A DNA stretch of 64,000 nt from Mesorhizobium onobrychidis (lineage in GTDB: Bacteria > Pseudomonadota > Alphaproteobacteria > Rhizobiales > Rhizobiaceae), in contig NZ_CP062229.1 of assembly GCF_024707545.1 (NCBI RefSeq), positions 4,693,501 to 4,757,500 on the forward strand, read 5' to 3'. The translations under genes were made by a program, and so were the position numbers. Shown here one piece after another: positions 1 to 9,526 of the stretch. The notes under the pieces are model-generated. The model did not search any database. It saw only the letters and a list, made by a program, of their open reading frames with translations, and was not told where the DNA came from. Positions within the stretch are counted from its first letter, which is position 1; each line of letters starts with the position of its first letter.

Positions 1-35
1 GCAACACTGGAGATTAGCGAAATCCTTTGCGAAGG

Positions 36-97
36 CGTCCTTCTCCCCGTCATTATACGGGGAGAAGTGCCCGGCAGGGCGATGAGGGGCAGCGCAA
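36..97. repeat. Intergenic palindromic repeat (rhizobial, 'cttctcccc' type)
   Basis: An 11-bp inverted repeat (40-50 and 57-67) flanks a 6-base loop and is followed by a 'ggcgatgagggg' tail. The same architecture recurs at 7845-7975 and 37911-38106. This type of dispersed intergenic palindrome is common in Mesorhizobium. It lies just upstream of the first gene. Confidence 0.7.
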
Positions 98-195
98 ACC
101 TGAAGCGATTGCTCTGCTGCAGCAGCACTTTCAATACCATATTGCCGCCGGCCATCCGCCGCGCTATCTCAACTGACCTTTTGCCGGAGCCTGCC

Positions 196-939
196 ATGCC
201 TGAAATCGTCACCGCCGCCATGCTGGTCATCGGCGACGAGATTCTGTCCGGCCGCACCAAGGACAAGAATATCGGCCACCTCGCCGACATCATGACGGCG
301 ATCGGCATCGACCTGAAGGAGGTGCGCATCGTTCCCGACGAGGAAGACGAGATCGTCGCCGCAGTGAATGCCCTGCGCACCCGCTACACCTATGTCTTCA
401 CGACCGGCGGCATCGGTCCCACGCATGACGACATCACCGCGGATGCGATTGCCAAGGCCTTTGGCGTGCCCTGCGAATACGACGCCAAGGCCTATGCCAT
501 GCTGGAAGCGAGCTACGCCGCGCGCGGCATCGAATACACCGAGGCGCGCAAGCGCATGGCGCGGATGCCGCGCGGTGCCGACCATATCGACAATCCTGTG
601 TCCATCGCGCCGGGCTTCCGCATCGGCAACGTCCATGTCATGGCCGGCGTGCCGGCGATTTTCCAGGCCATGCTCGACAATGTGGTGCCGACGCTGAAGG
701 CCGGCACCAGAATGCTGTCGGCGACGGTGCACTGTCCGTTCGGCGAAGGCCTGGTCGGCGGACCGCTGGGCGACATCCAGAAGGCGCATCCGGACACGAT
801 CATCGGGTCCTACCCGAAATATGGCGACGGCAAGTTCTGGACGGAACTGGTCGTCCGTGCCCGCAGCCAGGAAGCGCTGGACGCCGCCCACGCCGATGTC
901 GAGGCGATGGTCGCCGGTCTCGCCAGCGCGGCCACCTGA
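196..939 (+). CDS. Molybdopterin-binding (MoCF/CinA N-terminal) domain protein
   Basis: 247 aa. It consists of a single MoaB/MogA-like fold as found at the N-terminus of CinA; the C-terminal nicotinamide-nucleotide amidase domain of full CinA is absent. The N-terminal strand carries VIGDEILSG (about 11-19), and the loop TTGGIGPTHDD (69-79) is the family's substrate-loop signature. I chose the ATG at 196 because homology begins with PEIVTAAM; the frame stays open upstream to 67 but that stretch is repeat-derived. CinA-type proteins act in pyridine-nucleotide metabolism. The biochemical role of the stand-alone domain is less clear, so I give no symbol. Confidence 0.85.
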   Translation: MPEIVTAAMLVIGDEILSGRTKDKNIGHLADIMTAIGIDLKEVRIVPDEEDEIVAAVNALRTRYTYVFTTGGIGPTHDDITADAIAKAFGVPCEYDAKAYAMLEASYAARGIEYTEARKRMARMPRGADHIDNPVSIAPGFRIGNVHVMAGVPAIFQAMLDNVVPTLKAGTRMLSATVHCPFGEGLVGGPLGDIQKAHPDTIIGSYPKYGDGKFWTELVVRARSQEALDAAHADVEAMVAGLASAAT

Positions 940-942
940 TCT

Positions 943-1045
943 AAAGCGCGTCGCGTCTGAAAGGATTCATTCGACGCGCTTTAGGTTCTTGTTTTTATGC
1001 ATGTCGTTATCCCAAAACCGCTGCGCACTTTTGGGCGACATGCAT
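943..1045. repeat. Double palindrome intergenic repeat
   Basis: Two adjacent stem-loops. The first pairs aaagcgcgtcg (943-953) with cgacgcgcttt (972-982). The second pairs atgcatgtcg (997-1006) with cgacatgcat (1036-1045) around a 'cccaaaaccgctgcgcac' type loop. The second stem is related to the elements at 39185-39231 and 49274-49319. It sits between the MoCF gene and the Usp gene and could act as a terminator or mRNA structure. Confidence 0.65.
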
Positions 1046-1118
1046 TAGCCGGAACTAAGCATGGTGCTGTAACGTTTCTCGCGGGCGAGTTTCGATCGCC
1101 GTAAAATGAGGGATCACC

Positions 1119-1952
1119 ATGCGATTCAAGACCATCGTCGCCATACTGCAGAACGAACAGGACGCGGAGCGCGTGCTCGAATGCGCCATTCCGCTTGCCG
1201 ACAGGTTCCAGAGCCATCTCATCGGCATTCATGCCGAAGCGCTTCCCGTCCCCTACACCTCGGCCACCGGCTTTCCCGACACCGAGTTCCTGCAGGCTTC
1301 GGCCGACATGAGCAAGGAGCGTGCTGAAAAATTGCGGGCGGTTTTCCTCAGGCATATCGAGGATTCCGGCCTGTCCTTCGAGTGGCGCAGCCTCGAGAGC
1401 TTTTCCGGAGACAGCGCGCTGACCGGCATCCCAACCGTCCGCACCGCGGACCTGATCATCGCCGCGCAGCGCGAGTCGGGCGGCGATCCGAGCGCCGATG
1501 TCGACACGCTGGTCTATGACGCCGGCCGGCCGGTGCTGGTCGTGCCGCACTCAGGCCCGCTCGTCACCAGCTTCAAGCATGTGCTGCTCGCCTGGAACGG
1601 CAGCAAGGAAGCCGCGCGCGCCGCCTTCGACGCGCTGCCCTTCATCATCGAGGCCGAGAAGACCGATATTGTCGTCATCGACCCGCCGGACACGCTCGAC
1701 GAGGCTCCGGAGGCGGCCGGCGCCGAAATCGCCGCCGCCCTGTCCAGGCACGGCGCTACCGTCAGCGTCTCAGTGCTGCAATCGGGCGGCCACTCGGTCG
1801 ACGACGTGATCCAGACCAGGGTCGCCGAAACCGGCGCCGACCTGCTCGTGCTCGGCGCCTACAGCCATTCCTGGCTGCGCCAGCTTCTGTTCGGCGGGGT
1901 CACGCGCACGGTGCTGCGCACGTTGCCGGTGGCAGCTTTCCTGTCACGGTAA
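1119..1952 (+). CDS. Universal stress protein (UspA family), tandem domain
   Basis: 277 aa, about twice a single Usp domain. The N-terminal half opens with the strand FKTIVAIL. The C-terminal half (from about residue 155) ends with [11 protein letters not shown] followed by [11 protein letters not shown], which fits the G-x2-G-x9-G-(S/T) nucleotide-binding pattern; the N-terminal half lacks this motif. Usp proteins are cytoplasmic and are usually induced by stress or growth arrest. The ATG follows gagggatcacc. It is a single gene, separated from its left neighbour by a double palindrome. Confidence 0.88.
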   Translation: MRFKTIVAILQNEQDAERVLECAIPLADRFQSHLIGIHAEALPVPYTSATGFPDTEFLQASADMSKERAEKLRAVFLRHIEDSGLSFEWRSLESFSGDSALTGIPTVRTADLIIAAQRESGGDPSADVDTLVYDAGRPVLVVPHSGPLVTSFKHVLLAWNGSKEAARAAFDALPFIIEAEKTDIVVIDPPDTLDEAPEAAGAEIAAALSRHGATVSVSVLQSGGHSVDDVIQTRVAETGADLLVLGAYSHSWLRQLLFGGVTRTVLRTLPVAAFLSR

Positions 1953-2085
1953 GTCGATAAGAGGTAAGTTCACAGGGATCGCTTGCCGCCGCCCTTGCCA
2001 AGGCCAAGGCTTTCCAGTTAATTCCGCGCGCATTCCTTCAAGTGTCTGCGCGCGGTTTTTCGCGCGCTGCGGAGTGCGCACAAAA

Positions 2086-2586
2086 ATGTCCCTTCCCGAA
2101 AAGGCCTTTCCTGTTTCCTGGGATCAGTTCCACCGCGACGCGCGTGCACTCGCCTGGCGGCTTGCCGGCGCCAACAAAGGGCAATGGAAAGCGATCGTCT
2201 GCATCACGCGCGGCGGCCTGGTTCCGGCCGCCATCATCTCGCGTGAACTCGGCATCCGGGTCATCGAGACGGTTTGCGTCGCCTCCTATCACGACTACGC
2301 CAGCCAGGGGCAGCTGCAGGTGCTGAAGGAGGTCACGCCGGCACTGCTCGCCGATGACGGCGCCGGCGTGCTGATCATCGACGACCTTACCGACACCGGC
2401 AAGACGGCGGGGATTGTGCGCGCCATGATGCCTAAGGCGCATTTCGCCACTGTCTATGCCAAGCCGAAAGGCAGGCCGCTGGTCGACACCTTCGTCACCG
2501 AGGTCAGCCAGGACACCTGGATCTATTTTCCGTGGGATATGGGCTTCACCTACCAGAAGCCGATCGCCGACGACCACGCCGGCTGA
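2086..2586 (+). CDS. gpt: Xanthine-guanine phosphoribosyltransferase
   Basis: 166 aa. It salvages guanine, xanthine and hypoxanthine to nucleotides with PRPP. Alignment by eye with E. coli Gpt is good throughout: TRGGLVPAA near 41-49, the PRPP-binding loop [13 protein letters not shown] at 95-107, and [12 protein letters not shown] near the C-terminus. An in-frame GTG lies at 2074; I prefer the ATG at 2086 because MSLPEKAF fits the family N-terminus. It lies well away from the pur genes at 36-48 kb and appears to be transcribed alone. Confidence 0.93.
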   Translation: MSLPEKAFPVSWDQFHRDARALAWRLAGANKGQWKAIVCITRGGLVPAAIISRELGIRVIETVCVASYHDYASQGQLQVLKEVTPALLADDGAGVLIIDDLTDTGKTAGIVRAMMPKAHFATVYAKPKGRPLVDTFVTEVSQDTWIYFPWDMGFTYQKPIADDHAG

Positions 2587-2617
2587 TTCGCGGCAACTGC
2601 TTTTTCTCCTGGAACAT

Positions 2618-2651
2618 GCCGGCGAGCACTTCTTGCCGGCGAGCACTTCTT
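2618..2651. repeat. 17-bp perfect tandem duplication
   Basis: The unit gccggcgagcacttctt occurs twice back to back (2618-2634 and 2635-2651) in the short spacer after gpt. It looks like a recent slippage duplication, and no function is apparent. Confidence 0.8.
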
Positions 2652-2785
2652 GAAAGCGTGCCGCGGTGCACGATATTTGGTGTGGTTAACCAGTCCGTAG
2701 GAGGTTTTTTACTTTTATTGCTCATGATTAGCCGTAAGATTCACGAGACGGCAGATGATTCTGGAGGCTGGGGCAAGCTTCTCCG

Positions 2786-3274
2786 ATGTTGACGAGGCCA
2801 GCAACGCACAACCATTTGGCCGAAAGGGTCCAGCGGCTCTTCGGCACGGCCCCGTGCCGCCTGCAGGTTGCAGCATTGCCCTGGCGCGATACTAGGCATG
2901 ACGTCGAGATCATGCTGATCACCAGCCGCGATACCGGCCGCTGGGTGCTTCCCAAGGGCTGGCCTGAGGCCAAGGAACTGCTTTGCGAGGCGGCGGCGCG
3001 CGAGGCCGGCGAGGAAGCCGGACTGCGCGGCACGATCTCCCACCACGAAGCCGGCCGCTACTTCTATGCCAAGGCATTGGCTTCCGGCGAGGAAGTGCCT
3101 TGTGAGGTCCTGGTATTTCCGTTGCAGGTCGACAAGATCGCCGACCGGTGGAAGGAAAAGCGGTCGCGCACCCGCAAATGGGTCAGCCCCGCCGAGGCCG
3201 TGCGCATGGTCAACGAGCCTGACCTTGGCCAGATCATCGCCTATTTCTGTGCCGACCCGCACCAGTTCTCCTGA
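2786..3274 (+). CDS. Nudix hydrolase (diphosphoinositol/diadenosine polyphosphate type)
   Basis: 162 aa. The Nudix box G-x5-E-x7-REAGEEAGL is complete at 58-80 (G58, E64, R72, E73, E76, E77), preceded by the LPKG typical of DIPP/MutT-like enzymes that cleave nucleoside diphosphate-X bonds. Catalysis needs divalent metal bound by the glutamates. The substrate cannot be read from the sequence. I used the ATG at 2786. It is flanked by noncoding DNA on both sides, so it is probably monocistronic. Confidence 0.88.
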   Translation: MLTRPATHNHLAERVQRLFGTAPCRLQVAALPWRDTRHDVEIMLITSRDTGRWVLPKGWPEAKELLCEAAAREAGEEAGLRGTISHHEAGRYFYAKALASGEEVPCEVLVFPLQVDKIADRWKEKRSRTRKWVSPAEAVRMVNEPDLGQIIAYFCADPHQFS

Positions 3275-3701
3275 GCAAGCACAGGCGCACCGGCCAAAGC
3301 CGTGCACCTGCCGCGCATCACCGGCGATGTTCTTTGGCGAAGAGAATCGATTTGGCCACTCCAGCTTTGGCATGCGTTGTCGCGGCCGATTGCCTGCGCG
3401 TGGGCTAATCGAAATCCCCTGGGGCAATTCTATCCCCGTTATCCACAAATGTGACACACAAGATGTTGGGGTCACAAAAGCGGCACAAACGAATCCTTGA
3501 CGGCGCAAAACGAGTCGCCTTTTATAGGCCGTGCGCTCCTGTTGAGAGTGCGACCGGAAAGTTCTGAGCCCGGTCTTTTTCCCGGATTATGTGCGTTTTG
3601 CCGCATTTCCGCCTGGTTACGAGGCCGGCGGGAGCGTTGGGATTGTGGGGTCTTTGGGGGACGAAAGGGAAAAATGTCGGACTGGAATAAATTGTCTGTT
3701 A
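3275..3701. other. Noncoding stretch upstream of nrdJ control region
   Basis: About 430 bases with no convincing gene on either strand. Short open frames exist but lack a ribosome site and have rhizobia-atypical composition. A lone GCCACT hexamer near 3355 is not supported by other cobalamin riboswitch elements. Confidence 0.6.
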
Positions 3702-3746
3702 ATACTATATTTAGTGTTTGCAGGTAGGTTCGACGCTAGATAGTGT
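3702..3746 (+). promoter_or_regulatory. Candidate tandem NrdR boxes upstream of nrdJ
   Basis: Box 1 (3702-3717) matches the NrdR consensus acaCwAtATaTwGtgt at 14 of 16 positions when compared with ACACTATATATAGTGT. Box 2 (3731-3746) is weaker (11 of 16), but its right half TAGTGT is intact. The box centres are 29 bp apart, close to the three-helical-turn spacing usual for paired NrdR sites. The boxes lie about 240 bp before the nrdJ start. Control by NrdR is inferred. Confidence 0.55.
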
Positions 3747-3982
3747 GAAAGTCCCTCGATTGAGGGAGTCGCAAAAAAGTTTCAGTTTTGAGGACCCGCA
3801 GGGTTCGTCGGCGCGTTGGACGGCTACTTCGCAAGGAGTTCGACCAGCAGGGCGGGCGGAGCCTGTGAAAAGGAGCCGGCCGTTTTCGAACGCCGGCAGA
3901 CGGCGGACATGCGCGTTTCGCAATGGGGGCAGAAATCCCCCGGGAAAGGCGCTATATATAGACAAAGCAAGGGATAGGACCA

Positions 3983-6900
3983 ATGCGCATCGAGCGTCGT
4001 TTCACCAAGCAAGGGCAGTCGGCTTATGCGGAGATCGAATTCCGCAAGGCGCTTTCGGAGATCAAAAATCCGGATGGCTCGGTGGTGTTCCGCTTGGACA
4101 ACATCGATGTGCCGGCGCAGTTCAGCCAGGTTGCCGCCGACATCCTAGCGCAGAAATATTTCCGCAAGGCCGGCGTGCCGGCTCGGCTGAAGAAGGTCGA
4201 GGAGAACGACGTCCCCTCCTTCCTGTGGCGCTCCGTCGCCGACGAGGCCGAGCTGGCAAAGCTGCCCGAGGCCGAGCGCTACGGCTCCGAGATCGACGCC
4301 CGCCAGGTCTTCGACCGCCTCGCCGGCACCTGGACCTATTGGGGCTGGAAGGGCGGCTACTTCAAGTCGGAGGAAGATGCGCGCGCCTTCCGCGACGAGC
4401 TTGCCTATATGCTGGCCACCCAGCGCGTCGCGCCGAACTCGCCGCAATGGTTCAACACCGGCCTGCACTGGGCCTATGGCATCGACGGCCCGAGCCAGGG
4501 CCATTTCTATGTCGACCCGTTCACCGGCAAGCTGACCAAGTCGAAGTCTTCCTACGAACATCCGCAGCCGCATGCCTGCTTCATCCAGGGCGTGCGGGAC
4601 GATCTCGTCAACGAAGGCGGCATCATGGATTTGTGGGTGCGTGAAGCGCGCCTGTTCAAATACGGCTCCGGCACCGGCTCCAACTTCTCGTTTCTGCGCG
4701 GCGAAGGCGAAAAGCTGTCCGGCGGCGGCCGCTCGTCCGGCCTGATGAGCTTCCTGAAGATCGGCGACCGCGCGGCGGGCGCCATCAAGTCGGGCGGCAC
4801 GACGCGCCGCGCCGCAAAGATGGTCATCGTCGACGCCGACCATCCCGATATCGAGGAATTCATCGACTGGAAGGTCAATGAGGAGCAGAAGGTCGCCTCG
4901 CTGGTCACCGGCTCCAAGATCGTCAAGAAGCACCTCGAAGCGATCATGAAGGCCTGCATCAACTGCGAAGGCCAGGACGACGATTGCTTCGACCCGGCGA
5001 TCAACACCGCGCTGAAGCGCGAGATCAAGCTGGCCAAGAAGGACGGGGTGCCGGAGAATTACATCTACCGCGTCATCCAGTTCGCCAAGCAGGGCTACAC
5101 CTCGATGTCGTTCAAGACCTACGACACCGACTGGGATTCGGACGCCTACCTCACCGTTTCGGGCCAGAACTCCAACAATTCGGTCTCGCTGAAGGACGAT
5201 TTCCTGCGCGCCGTAGAGCAGGACGGCGACTGGCATCTCACCGCCCGCAAGGACGGCAAGGTGCTGAAGACGCTGAAAGCCAGGGATCTGTGGGAAAAGA
5301 TCGGCTATGCCGCCTGGGCGTCGGCCGATCCGGGCCTGCACTTCAACACGACGATGAACGACTGGCACACCTGCGCCGCGGCCGGTGCGATCCGGGCGTC
5401 CAACCCGTGCTCGGAATACATGTTCCTCGACGACACCGCCTGCAACCTGGCGTCGATCAACCTGCTGCCCTATCGCAACGCCGACGGCACCATCGATATA
5501 TCAGCCTACGAGCACACGGTTCGGCTGTGGACCATGGTGCTGGAAATTTCCGTCATGATGGCGCAGTTCCCGTCGAAGGAGATCGCCAAGCTCTCCTACG
5601 AATACCGCACGCTCGGCCTCGGCTACGCCAATATTGGCGGCCTGCTGATGACATCAGGCATTCCCTATGATTCCGACGAGGGCCGCGCCATCTGCGCCGC
5701 ACTCACCGCGATCATGACCGGCACGGCCTATGCCACCTCGGCCGAAATGGCCGCCGAGCTCGGCGCCTTCCCCGATTACGACCGCAATGCCCAGAACATG
5801 CTGCGTGTCATGCGCAACCATCGCCGTGCCGCCTATGGCGACAGGGACGGCTATGAGAAGCTCGCCGTCAACCCGGTGCCGCTGGTCGCCTCCGACCTGA
5901 AGCAGCCGGAGCTTGCCGCCCATGCCAAGGCTGCCTGGGATCGCGCCATCGAGCTCGGCGAGGAGCATGGCTACCGCAATGCGCAGGCGACCGTGATCGC
6001 GCCGACCGGCACGATCGGCCTGGTCATGGATTGCGACACCACCGGCATCGAGCCCGACTTCGCGCTGGTCAAGTTCAAGAAGCTGGCCGGCGGCGGCTAT
6101 TTCAAGATCATCAACCGCGCCGTTCCGGAAGCGCTGCGCACGCTTGGCTATTCGGAAAGCCAGATCGCCGAGATTGAGGCCTACGCGGTCGGCCACGGCA
6201 ATCTGAACCAGGCGCCAGCCGTGAACCCCGGTTCGCTCAAGGCAAAAGGTTTTACGGACGACAAGATCGCGGCACTTAACGCAGCGTTGAAATCGGCCTT
6301 CGACATCAAGTTCGTCTTCAACCAGTGGACGCTGGGTTCGGACTGGGTGAAGGAGACGTTTGGCTTCACCGACGAGCAGCTCAACGATTTCTCGTTCGAG
6401 ATGCTGCCGGCGCTTGGTTTTTCGCGCAAGGACATCGAGGCCGCCAACATCCATGTCTGCGGTGCGATGACCCTCGAGGGAGCACCATTTCTGAAAGACC
6501 AGCATTTGCCTGTGTTCGACTGCGCCAGCCCGTGCGGCAAGATCGGTAAGCGTTCGCTGTCGATCAATAGCCACATCCAGATGATGGCGGCGGCCCAGCC
6601 CTTCATCTCCGGCGCCATTTCCAAGACCATCAACATGCCGAACGACGCGACGGTGGAAGACGCCAAGGGCGCCTACATGCTGTCGTGGAAGCTGGCGCTG
6701 AAGGCCAACGCGCTCTATCGCGACGGCTCTAAGCTCTCGCAGCCGCTCAACGCCTCGCTGCTTGCCGACGTCGAGGACGACGAGGACGATGCCGTCGAAC
6801 AGCTGATCGCGGCGCCGGCTTCACAGCGCGCCGTGCAGGTGACTGAAAAGATCGTCGAACGCGTCGTCGAACGCCTCTATCGCGACCGCGAAAAGCTGCC

Positions 6901-7756
6901 GAACCGCCGCAAAGGCTATACCCAGAAAGCGGTCGTCGGCGGCCACAAGGTCTATCTGCGCACCGGCGAATTCGATGACGGTCGTCTTGGCGAAATCTTC
7001 ATCGACATGCACAAGGAAGGTGCCGCCTTCCGGGCGATGATGAACAACTTCGCCATCGCCATCTCGCTCGGCCTGCAGTATGGCGTGCCGCTCGAGGAAT
7101 ATGTCGAAGCCTTCACCTTCACCAAGTTCGAACCTGCCGGCATGGTGCAGGGCAACGACGCCATCAAGAACGCCACGTCGATCCTCGACTATGTGTTCCG
7201 CGAACTTGCCGTCTCCTATCTGGAACGCCACGACCTCGCCCATGTCGACCAGTCGGATTTCGACAAGACCGCACTTGGCCGCGGCATCAACGAAGGCAAG
7301 GCGACGCCGTTCTCGAAGGGGCTGACGCGCGGCGTCTCGCCGGTCAAACTGGTGTCGGGCATGAGCGCCGACCCTAAGGGGTTTGGGGGTTCAAGTCCCT
7401 CTCCCGCTGCCGTCCCCACTCGCTCGGCGCCGACGGCGTTCTCAGGCTCCAATGTGCTGGCGCTGAAGCCGGCCAGCGACGAAGCGATCGCCTATAAGCG
7501 AGACTACGAAGAGCGGGCCAGGGAACTGGTCGAGGACATCGTCTACGAAGAAGCAACCGACCCGACTGGGCTGTTCACCGACGATGCCGCGAAAGAAGCG
7601 GCCGAGGCGAAGGCGCTTGCCGCTACCCGGCGTCAGCAATCATTGATGCAGGGCTACACCGGCAACGAATGCTCGGAATGCCACAACTTCACCATGGTGC
7701 GGAACGGGACGTGTGAGAAGTGCGATACCTGTGGGGCTACGAGCGGGTGCAGCTGA
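3983..7756 (+). CDS. nrdJ: Vitamin B12-dependent (class II) ribonucleotide reductase
   Basis: 1257 aa, usual for the long alphaproteobacterial NrdJ. It reduces ribonucleotides to deoxyribonucleotides using adenosylcobalamin to generate the thiyl radical, independent of oxygen. Visible signatures are [23 protein letters not shown] near 474 (active-site cysteine region), PTGTIGL, and a C-terminal Cys cluster (CSECHNF ... CEKCDTC, after about 1230) for zinc binding or re-reduction. The linker near residues 1130-1160 is Ser/Pro/Ala-rich and contains a tRNA T-arm-like DNA sequence. The ATG at 3983 follows a purine-rich stretch. Tandem NrdR-like boxes upstream suggest repression when dATP is plentiful. 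Confidence 0.96.
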   Translation: MRIERRFTKQGQSAYAEIEFRKALSEIKNPDGSVVFRLDNIDVPAQFSQVAADILAQKYFRKAGVPARLKKVEENDVPSFLWRSVADEAELAKLPEAERYGSEIDARQVFDRLAGTWTYWGWKGGYFKSEEDARAFRDELAYMLATQRVAPNSPQWFNTGLHWAYGIDGPSQGHFYVDPFTGKLTKSKSSYEHPQPHACFIQGVRDDLVNEGGIMDLWVREARLFKYGSGTGSNFSFLRGEGEKLSGGGRSSGLMSFLKIGDRAAGAIKSGGTTRRAAKMVIVDADHPDIEEFIDWKVNEEQKVASLVTGSKIVKKHLEAIMKACINCEGQDDDCFDPAINTALKREIKLAKKDGVPENYIYRVIQFAKQGYTSMSFKTYDTDWDSDAYLTVSGQNSNNSVSLKDDFLRAVEQDGDWHLTARKDGKVLKTLKARDLWEKIGYAAWASADPGLHFNTTMNDWHTCAAAGAIRASNPCSEYMFLDDTACNLASINLLPYRNADGTIDISAYEHTVRLWTMVLEISVMMAQFPSKEIAKLSYEYRTLGLGYANIGGLLMTSGIPYDSDEGRAICAALTAIMTGTAYATSAEMAAELGAFPDYDRNAQNMLRVMRNHRRAAYGDRDGYEKLAVNPVPLVASDLKQPELAAHAKAAWDRAIELGEEHGYRNAQATVIAPTGTIGLVMDCDTTGIEPDFALVKFKKLAGGGYFKIINRAVPEALRTLGYSESQIAEIEAYAVGHGNLNQAPAVNPGSLKAKGFTDDKIAALNAALKSAFDIKFVFNQWTLGSDWVKETFGFTDEQLNDFSFEMLPALGFSRKDIEAANIHVCGAMTLEGAPFLKDQHLPVFDCASPCGKIGKRSLSINSHIQMMAAAQPFISGAISKTINMPNDATVEDAKGAYMLSWKLALKANALYRDGSKLSQPLNASLLADVEDDEDDAVEQLIAAPASQRAVQVTEKIVERVVERLYRDREKLPNRRKGYTQKAVVGGHKVYLRTGEFDDGRLGEIFIDMHKEGAAFRAMMNNFAIAISLGLQYGVPLEEYVEAFTFTKFEPAGMVQGNDAIKNATSILDYVFRELAVSYLERHDLAHVDQSDFDKTALGRGINEGKATPFSKGLTRGVSPVKLVSGMSADPKGFGGSSPSPAAVPTRSAPTAFSGSNVLALKPASDEAIAYKRDYEERARELVEDIVYEEATDPTGLFTDDAAKEAAEAKALAATRRQQSLMQGYTGNECSECHNFTMVRNGTCEKCDTCGATSGCS

Positions 7757-7844
7757 AAATCTGCAGCGCTAAAAACGCGACATCATCGGCCCGGTCGTAA
7801 GATCGGGCCGAAATGCTTCAAGCGCCGTGATCAGGCGCAGCTCT

Positions 7845-7975
7845 GCCTTCTCCCCCTGTGGGAGAAGGTGGCCGCGAAGCGGCCGGATGAGGGGTGCTCC
7901 AGCTTGGCCGCGACAGCACTCTGTCCAACACCCCTCAACCGTCTTGGCGCTACGCGCCGAGCCACCTCTCCCCAC
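7845..7975. repeat. Composite intergenic palindromic repeat interrupted by an IS
   Basis: The first unit has inverted arms ccttctcccc / gggagaagg followed by ggccgcgaagcggcc and gatgagggg. The second unit runs inverted (acccctcaaccg, then ggcgctacgcgcc) into ctctcccc. Its matching arm aaggggagaagg is found only beyond the IS at 9503-9514, so the element inserted inside the hairpin. Compare the uninterrupted copy at 37911-38106. Confidence 0.75.
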
Positions 7976-7979
7976 TCTC

Positions 7980-9498
7980 GCTAGCGTGCGCACACATCTG
8001 ATTTGGCGGGGATTAGTTTGGATTTGCAAGAGCGAAGCCCTCGGCGATGGCGTGGAAGCGTTTGAGGCCGTTGCTGAAGGTGACGGGACCTGGCGGCCGC
8101 TCCTTTGCGTAGCCGTTCCACCCTCCCAGCCGGGCGATGCACCAAGCGGCCCAGGCGAGCGTGTGTTGCGGATGCGGGTTGTTCTGCTTTTGGGTCTTGC
8201 CTTCGAGCCTGGCAATCAGCGCCTCCAGCACGGTGATCTCGGCGGGGCTGAAGAGGCGTGCAGCCTTGAAGGCCTGGCCGGCGGCATCGCGCCCGTGCAC
8301 GAGTTGCATGACCCTGGTGGCGACGATCAGCGCGGTCGCGGCCAGCCGTTCGAGTGCCTCACCATCGGCAAGCAGGCTTTCCTCCAGATCGATGGCCTGC
8401 GACTTCACGGTTCGGAACAGCTGTTCGACGCTCCAGCGCAACCGGTAGAGATCGACCATGCGGCAAGCGTCGGCGAGCGTTTTGACCGCGTGAGTGGTCA
8501 ACAGCCGCCAGATCACCGCTTCCTTGGGCGAAGGCGGATCGATCTCGCGCACTTCGACCATGTTGAGCGTGATCTCGCGCGGATCGCGACAGTCGGCACC
8601 AAGGCGCGGCTGGCGCAAGGCGACCGCGGCGAAGCGAACGGCCAGTTGCACCTTGCGCGCCGGTCGGCCGGGACGCGCCTGCAGTTCGAAGGCGGTCCGG
8701 CCGGCTTCCGGCGTTTTGGCGATCTCGCCGAACAGACGGCCGCCCTGCTCACCCAGAGCCCGGTCGCGCACGGCGCGGATGAGCACATGCGTGCGCTCGT
8801 CAGGCAGCCTTGCCAGCACTTCGTAGATGTCGGCCTCGCGGTCGCCGATCACGGTAGCCAGCGGCGTGTCGGTCAGCGCCTGGCGGGCCGCCTTGGCGGT
8901 GGCGATCCATTTGTAGCTTTCCTTGGCTTCGATCGGCAGGGCTTGGTAGTCGTGCGCCTTCTGCCCCCGGCGCCGCCAGATCGTGGCAGCCGCAAGCCCC
9001 AGCACCGAGCCGTCGGCGGCATCCACGGCCAGCGCCGGGTGGACGAACAGCCCGACATCCTTGCCGTTGCCGACATGCCCGAGGCCGCGCTTGCGCGAGG
9101 CCTTGGCCTCATAGTTGATCTCGCTGCTGTCCTCAATGATCAGCACATGGCGGCCGGCCGCCGCCTCGCCCGTTCGCGCCGCCGCCGTGCGCACGATCTC
9201 CGGCACCGTCACTTGGGGATTGCGAAACAGCCGCGTGAACGCAATCTGTTCCGCCCGCGTATCGGCCAGCCTGCGCAGGCCCGCGCTGACGCGCGTGCAC
9301 ATGCGCTCCAGCACCATGCTCCCCTTTTTTGCAGGCGCAGGTCGCCGAAGTATCCAAGCAGCAAAGCCATCGTCGAAATCTCCCGAATCAACAATGGCAG
9401 CTACAGAATCACACATGATTCCAACCCCACAAGCCAAACCTGCTACCCGACCAAACTCCCTTGACACCTCTCCGAAGCAGATGTGTGCGCACGCTAGC
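7980..9498. mobile_element. IS4-family (Tn5/IS50-like) insertion sequence
   Basis: Bounded by a perfect 21-bp inverted repeat: gctagcgtgcgcacacatct plus g at 7980-8000, and its reverse complement at 9478-9498. It encloses one transposase gene on the minus strand. The pentamer CCCAC at 7971-7975 and 9498-9502 is a possible target duplication, but it does not sit symmetrically against the inverted repeats, so the exact ends are uncertain. I do not assign an IS name. Confidence 0.85.
8013..9416 (-). CDS. IS4-family transposase, apparently intact
   Basis: 467 aa, close to the 476 aa of Tn5 transposase. DDE residues are visible: first Asp in LIIEDSSE, second Asp in the GDREADIYE signature typical of Tn5-like members, and Glu in YRLRWSVEQLFRTVKS (Y-x2-R-x3-E-x6-K). 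The C-terminal WCIARLGGW also matches Tn5 (MAIARLGGF). I start at the ATG at 9416 because upstream codons would extend through the right inverted repeat into flanking DNA. No frameshift or internal stop is seen, so it may be active. Confidence 0.92.
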   Translation of the reverse strand: MCDSVAAIVDSGDFDDGFAAWILRRPAPAKKGSMVLERMCTRVSAGLRRLADTRAEQIAFTRLFRNPQVTVPEIVRTAAARTGEAAAGRHVLIIEDSSEINYEAKASRKRGLGHVGNGKDVGLFVHPALAVDAADGSVLGLAAATIWRRRGQKAHDYQALPIEAKESYKWIATAKAARQALTDTPLATVIGDREADIYEVLARLPDERTHVLIRAVRDRALGEQGGRLFGEIAKTPEAGRTAFELQARPGRPARKVQLAVRFAAVALRQPRLGADCRDPREITLNMVEVREIDPPSPKEAVIWRLLTTHAVKTLADACRMVDLYRLRWSVEQLFRTVKSQAIDLEESLLADGEALERLAATALIVATRVMQLVHGRDAAGQAFKAARLFSPAEITVLEALIARLEGKTQKQNNPHPQHTLAWAAWCIARLGGWNGYAKERPPGPVTFSNGLKRFHAIAEGFALANPN

Positions 9499-9526
9499 CC
9501 ACAAGGGGAGAAGGAAAGAACCACCC

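Noticed and set aside
3340-3380. Possible cobalamin riboswitch before the B12-dependent nrdJ
   Set aside because: Only a lone GCCACT hexamer is seen; the rest of the B12 box and conserved core are absent, and class II RNRs are not usually under this riboswitch.
4145-5368. Long open frame antisense to nrdJ
   Set aside because: High GC creates long antisense frames; it has no ribosome site or recognisable domains, and the plus-strand nrdJ is unambiguous. The same applies to antisense frames opposite the transposase (7827-9464), the phytase-like gene (9845-10969) and purL (45727-47115).
7379-7420. A tRNA gene within nrdJ
   Set aside because: Only a T-arm-like segment is present; there is no D-arm, anticodon arm, 5' acceptor strand or CCA, and the sequence is in frame with nrdJ.
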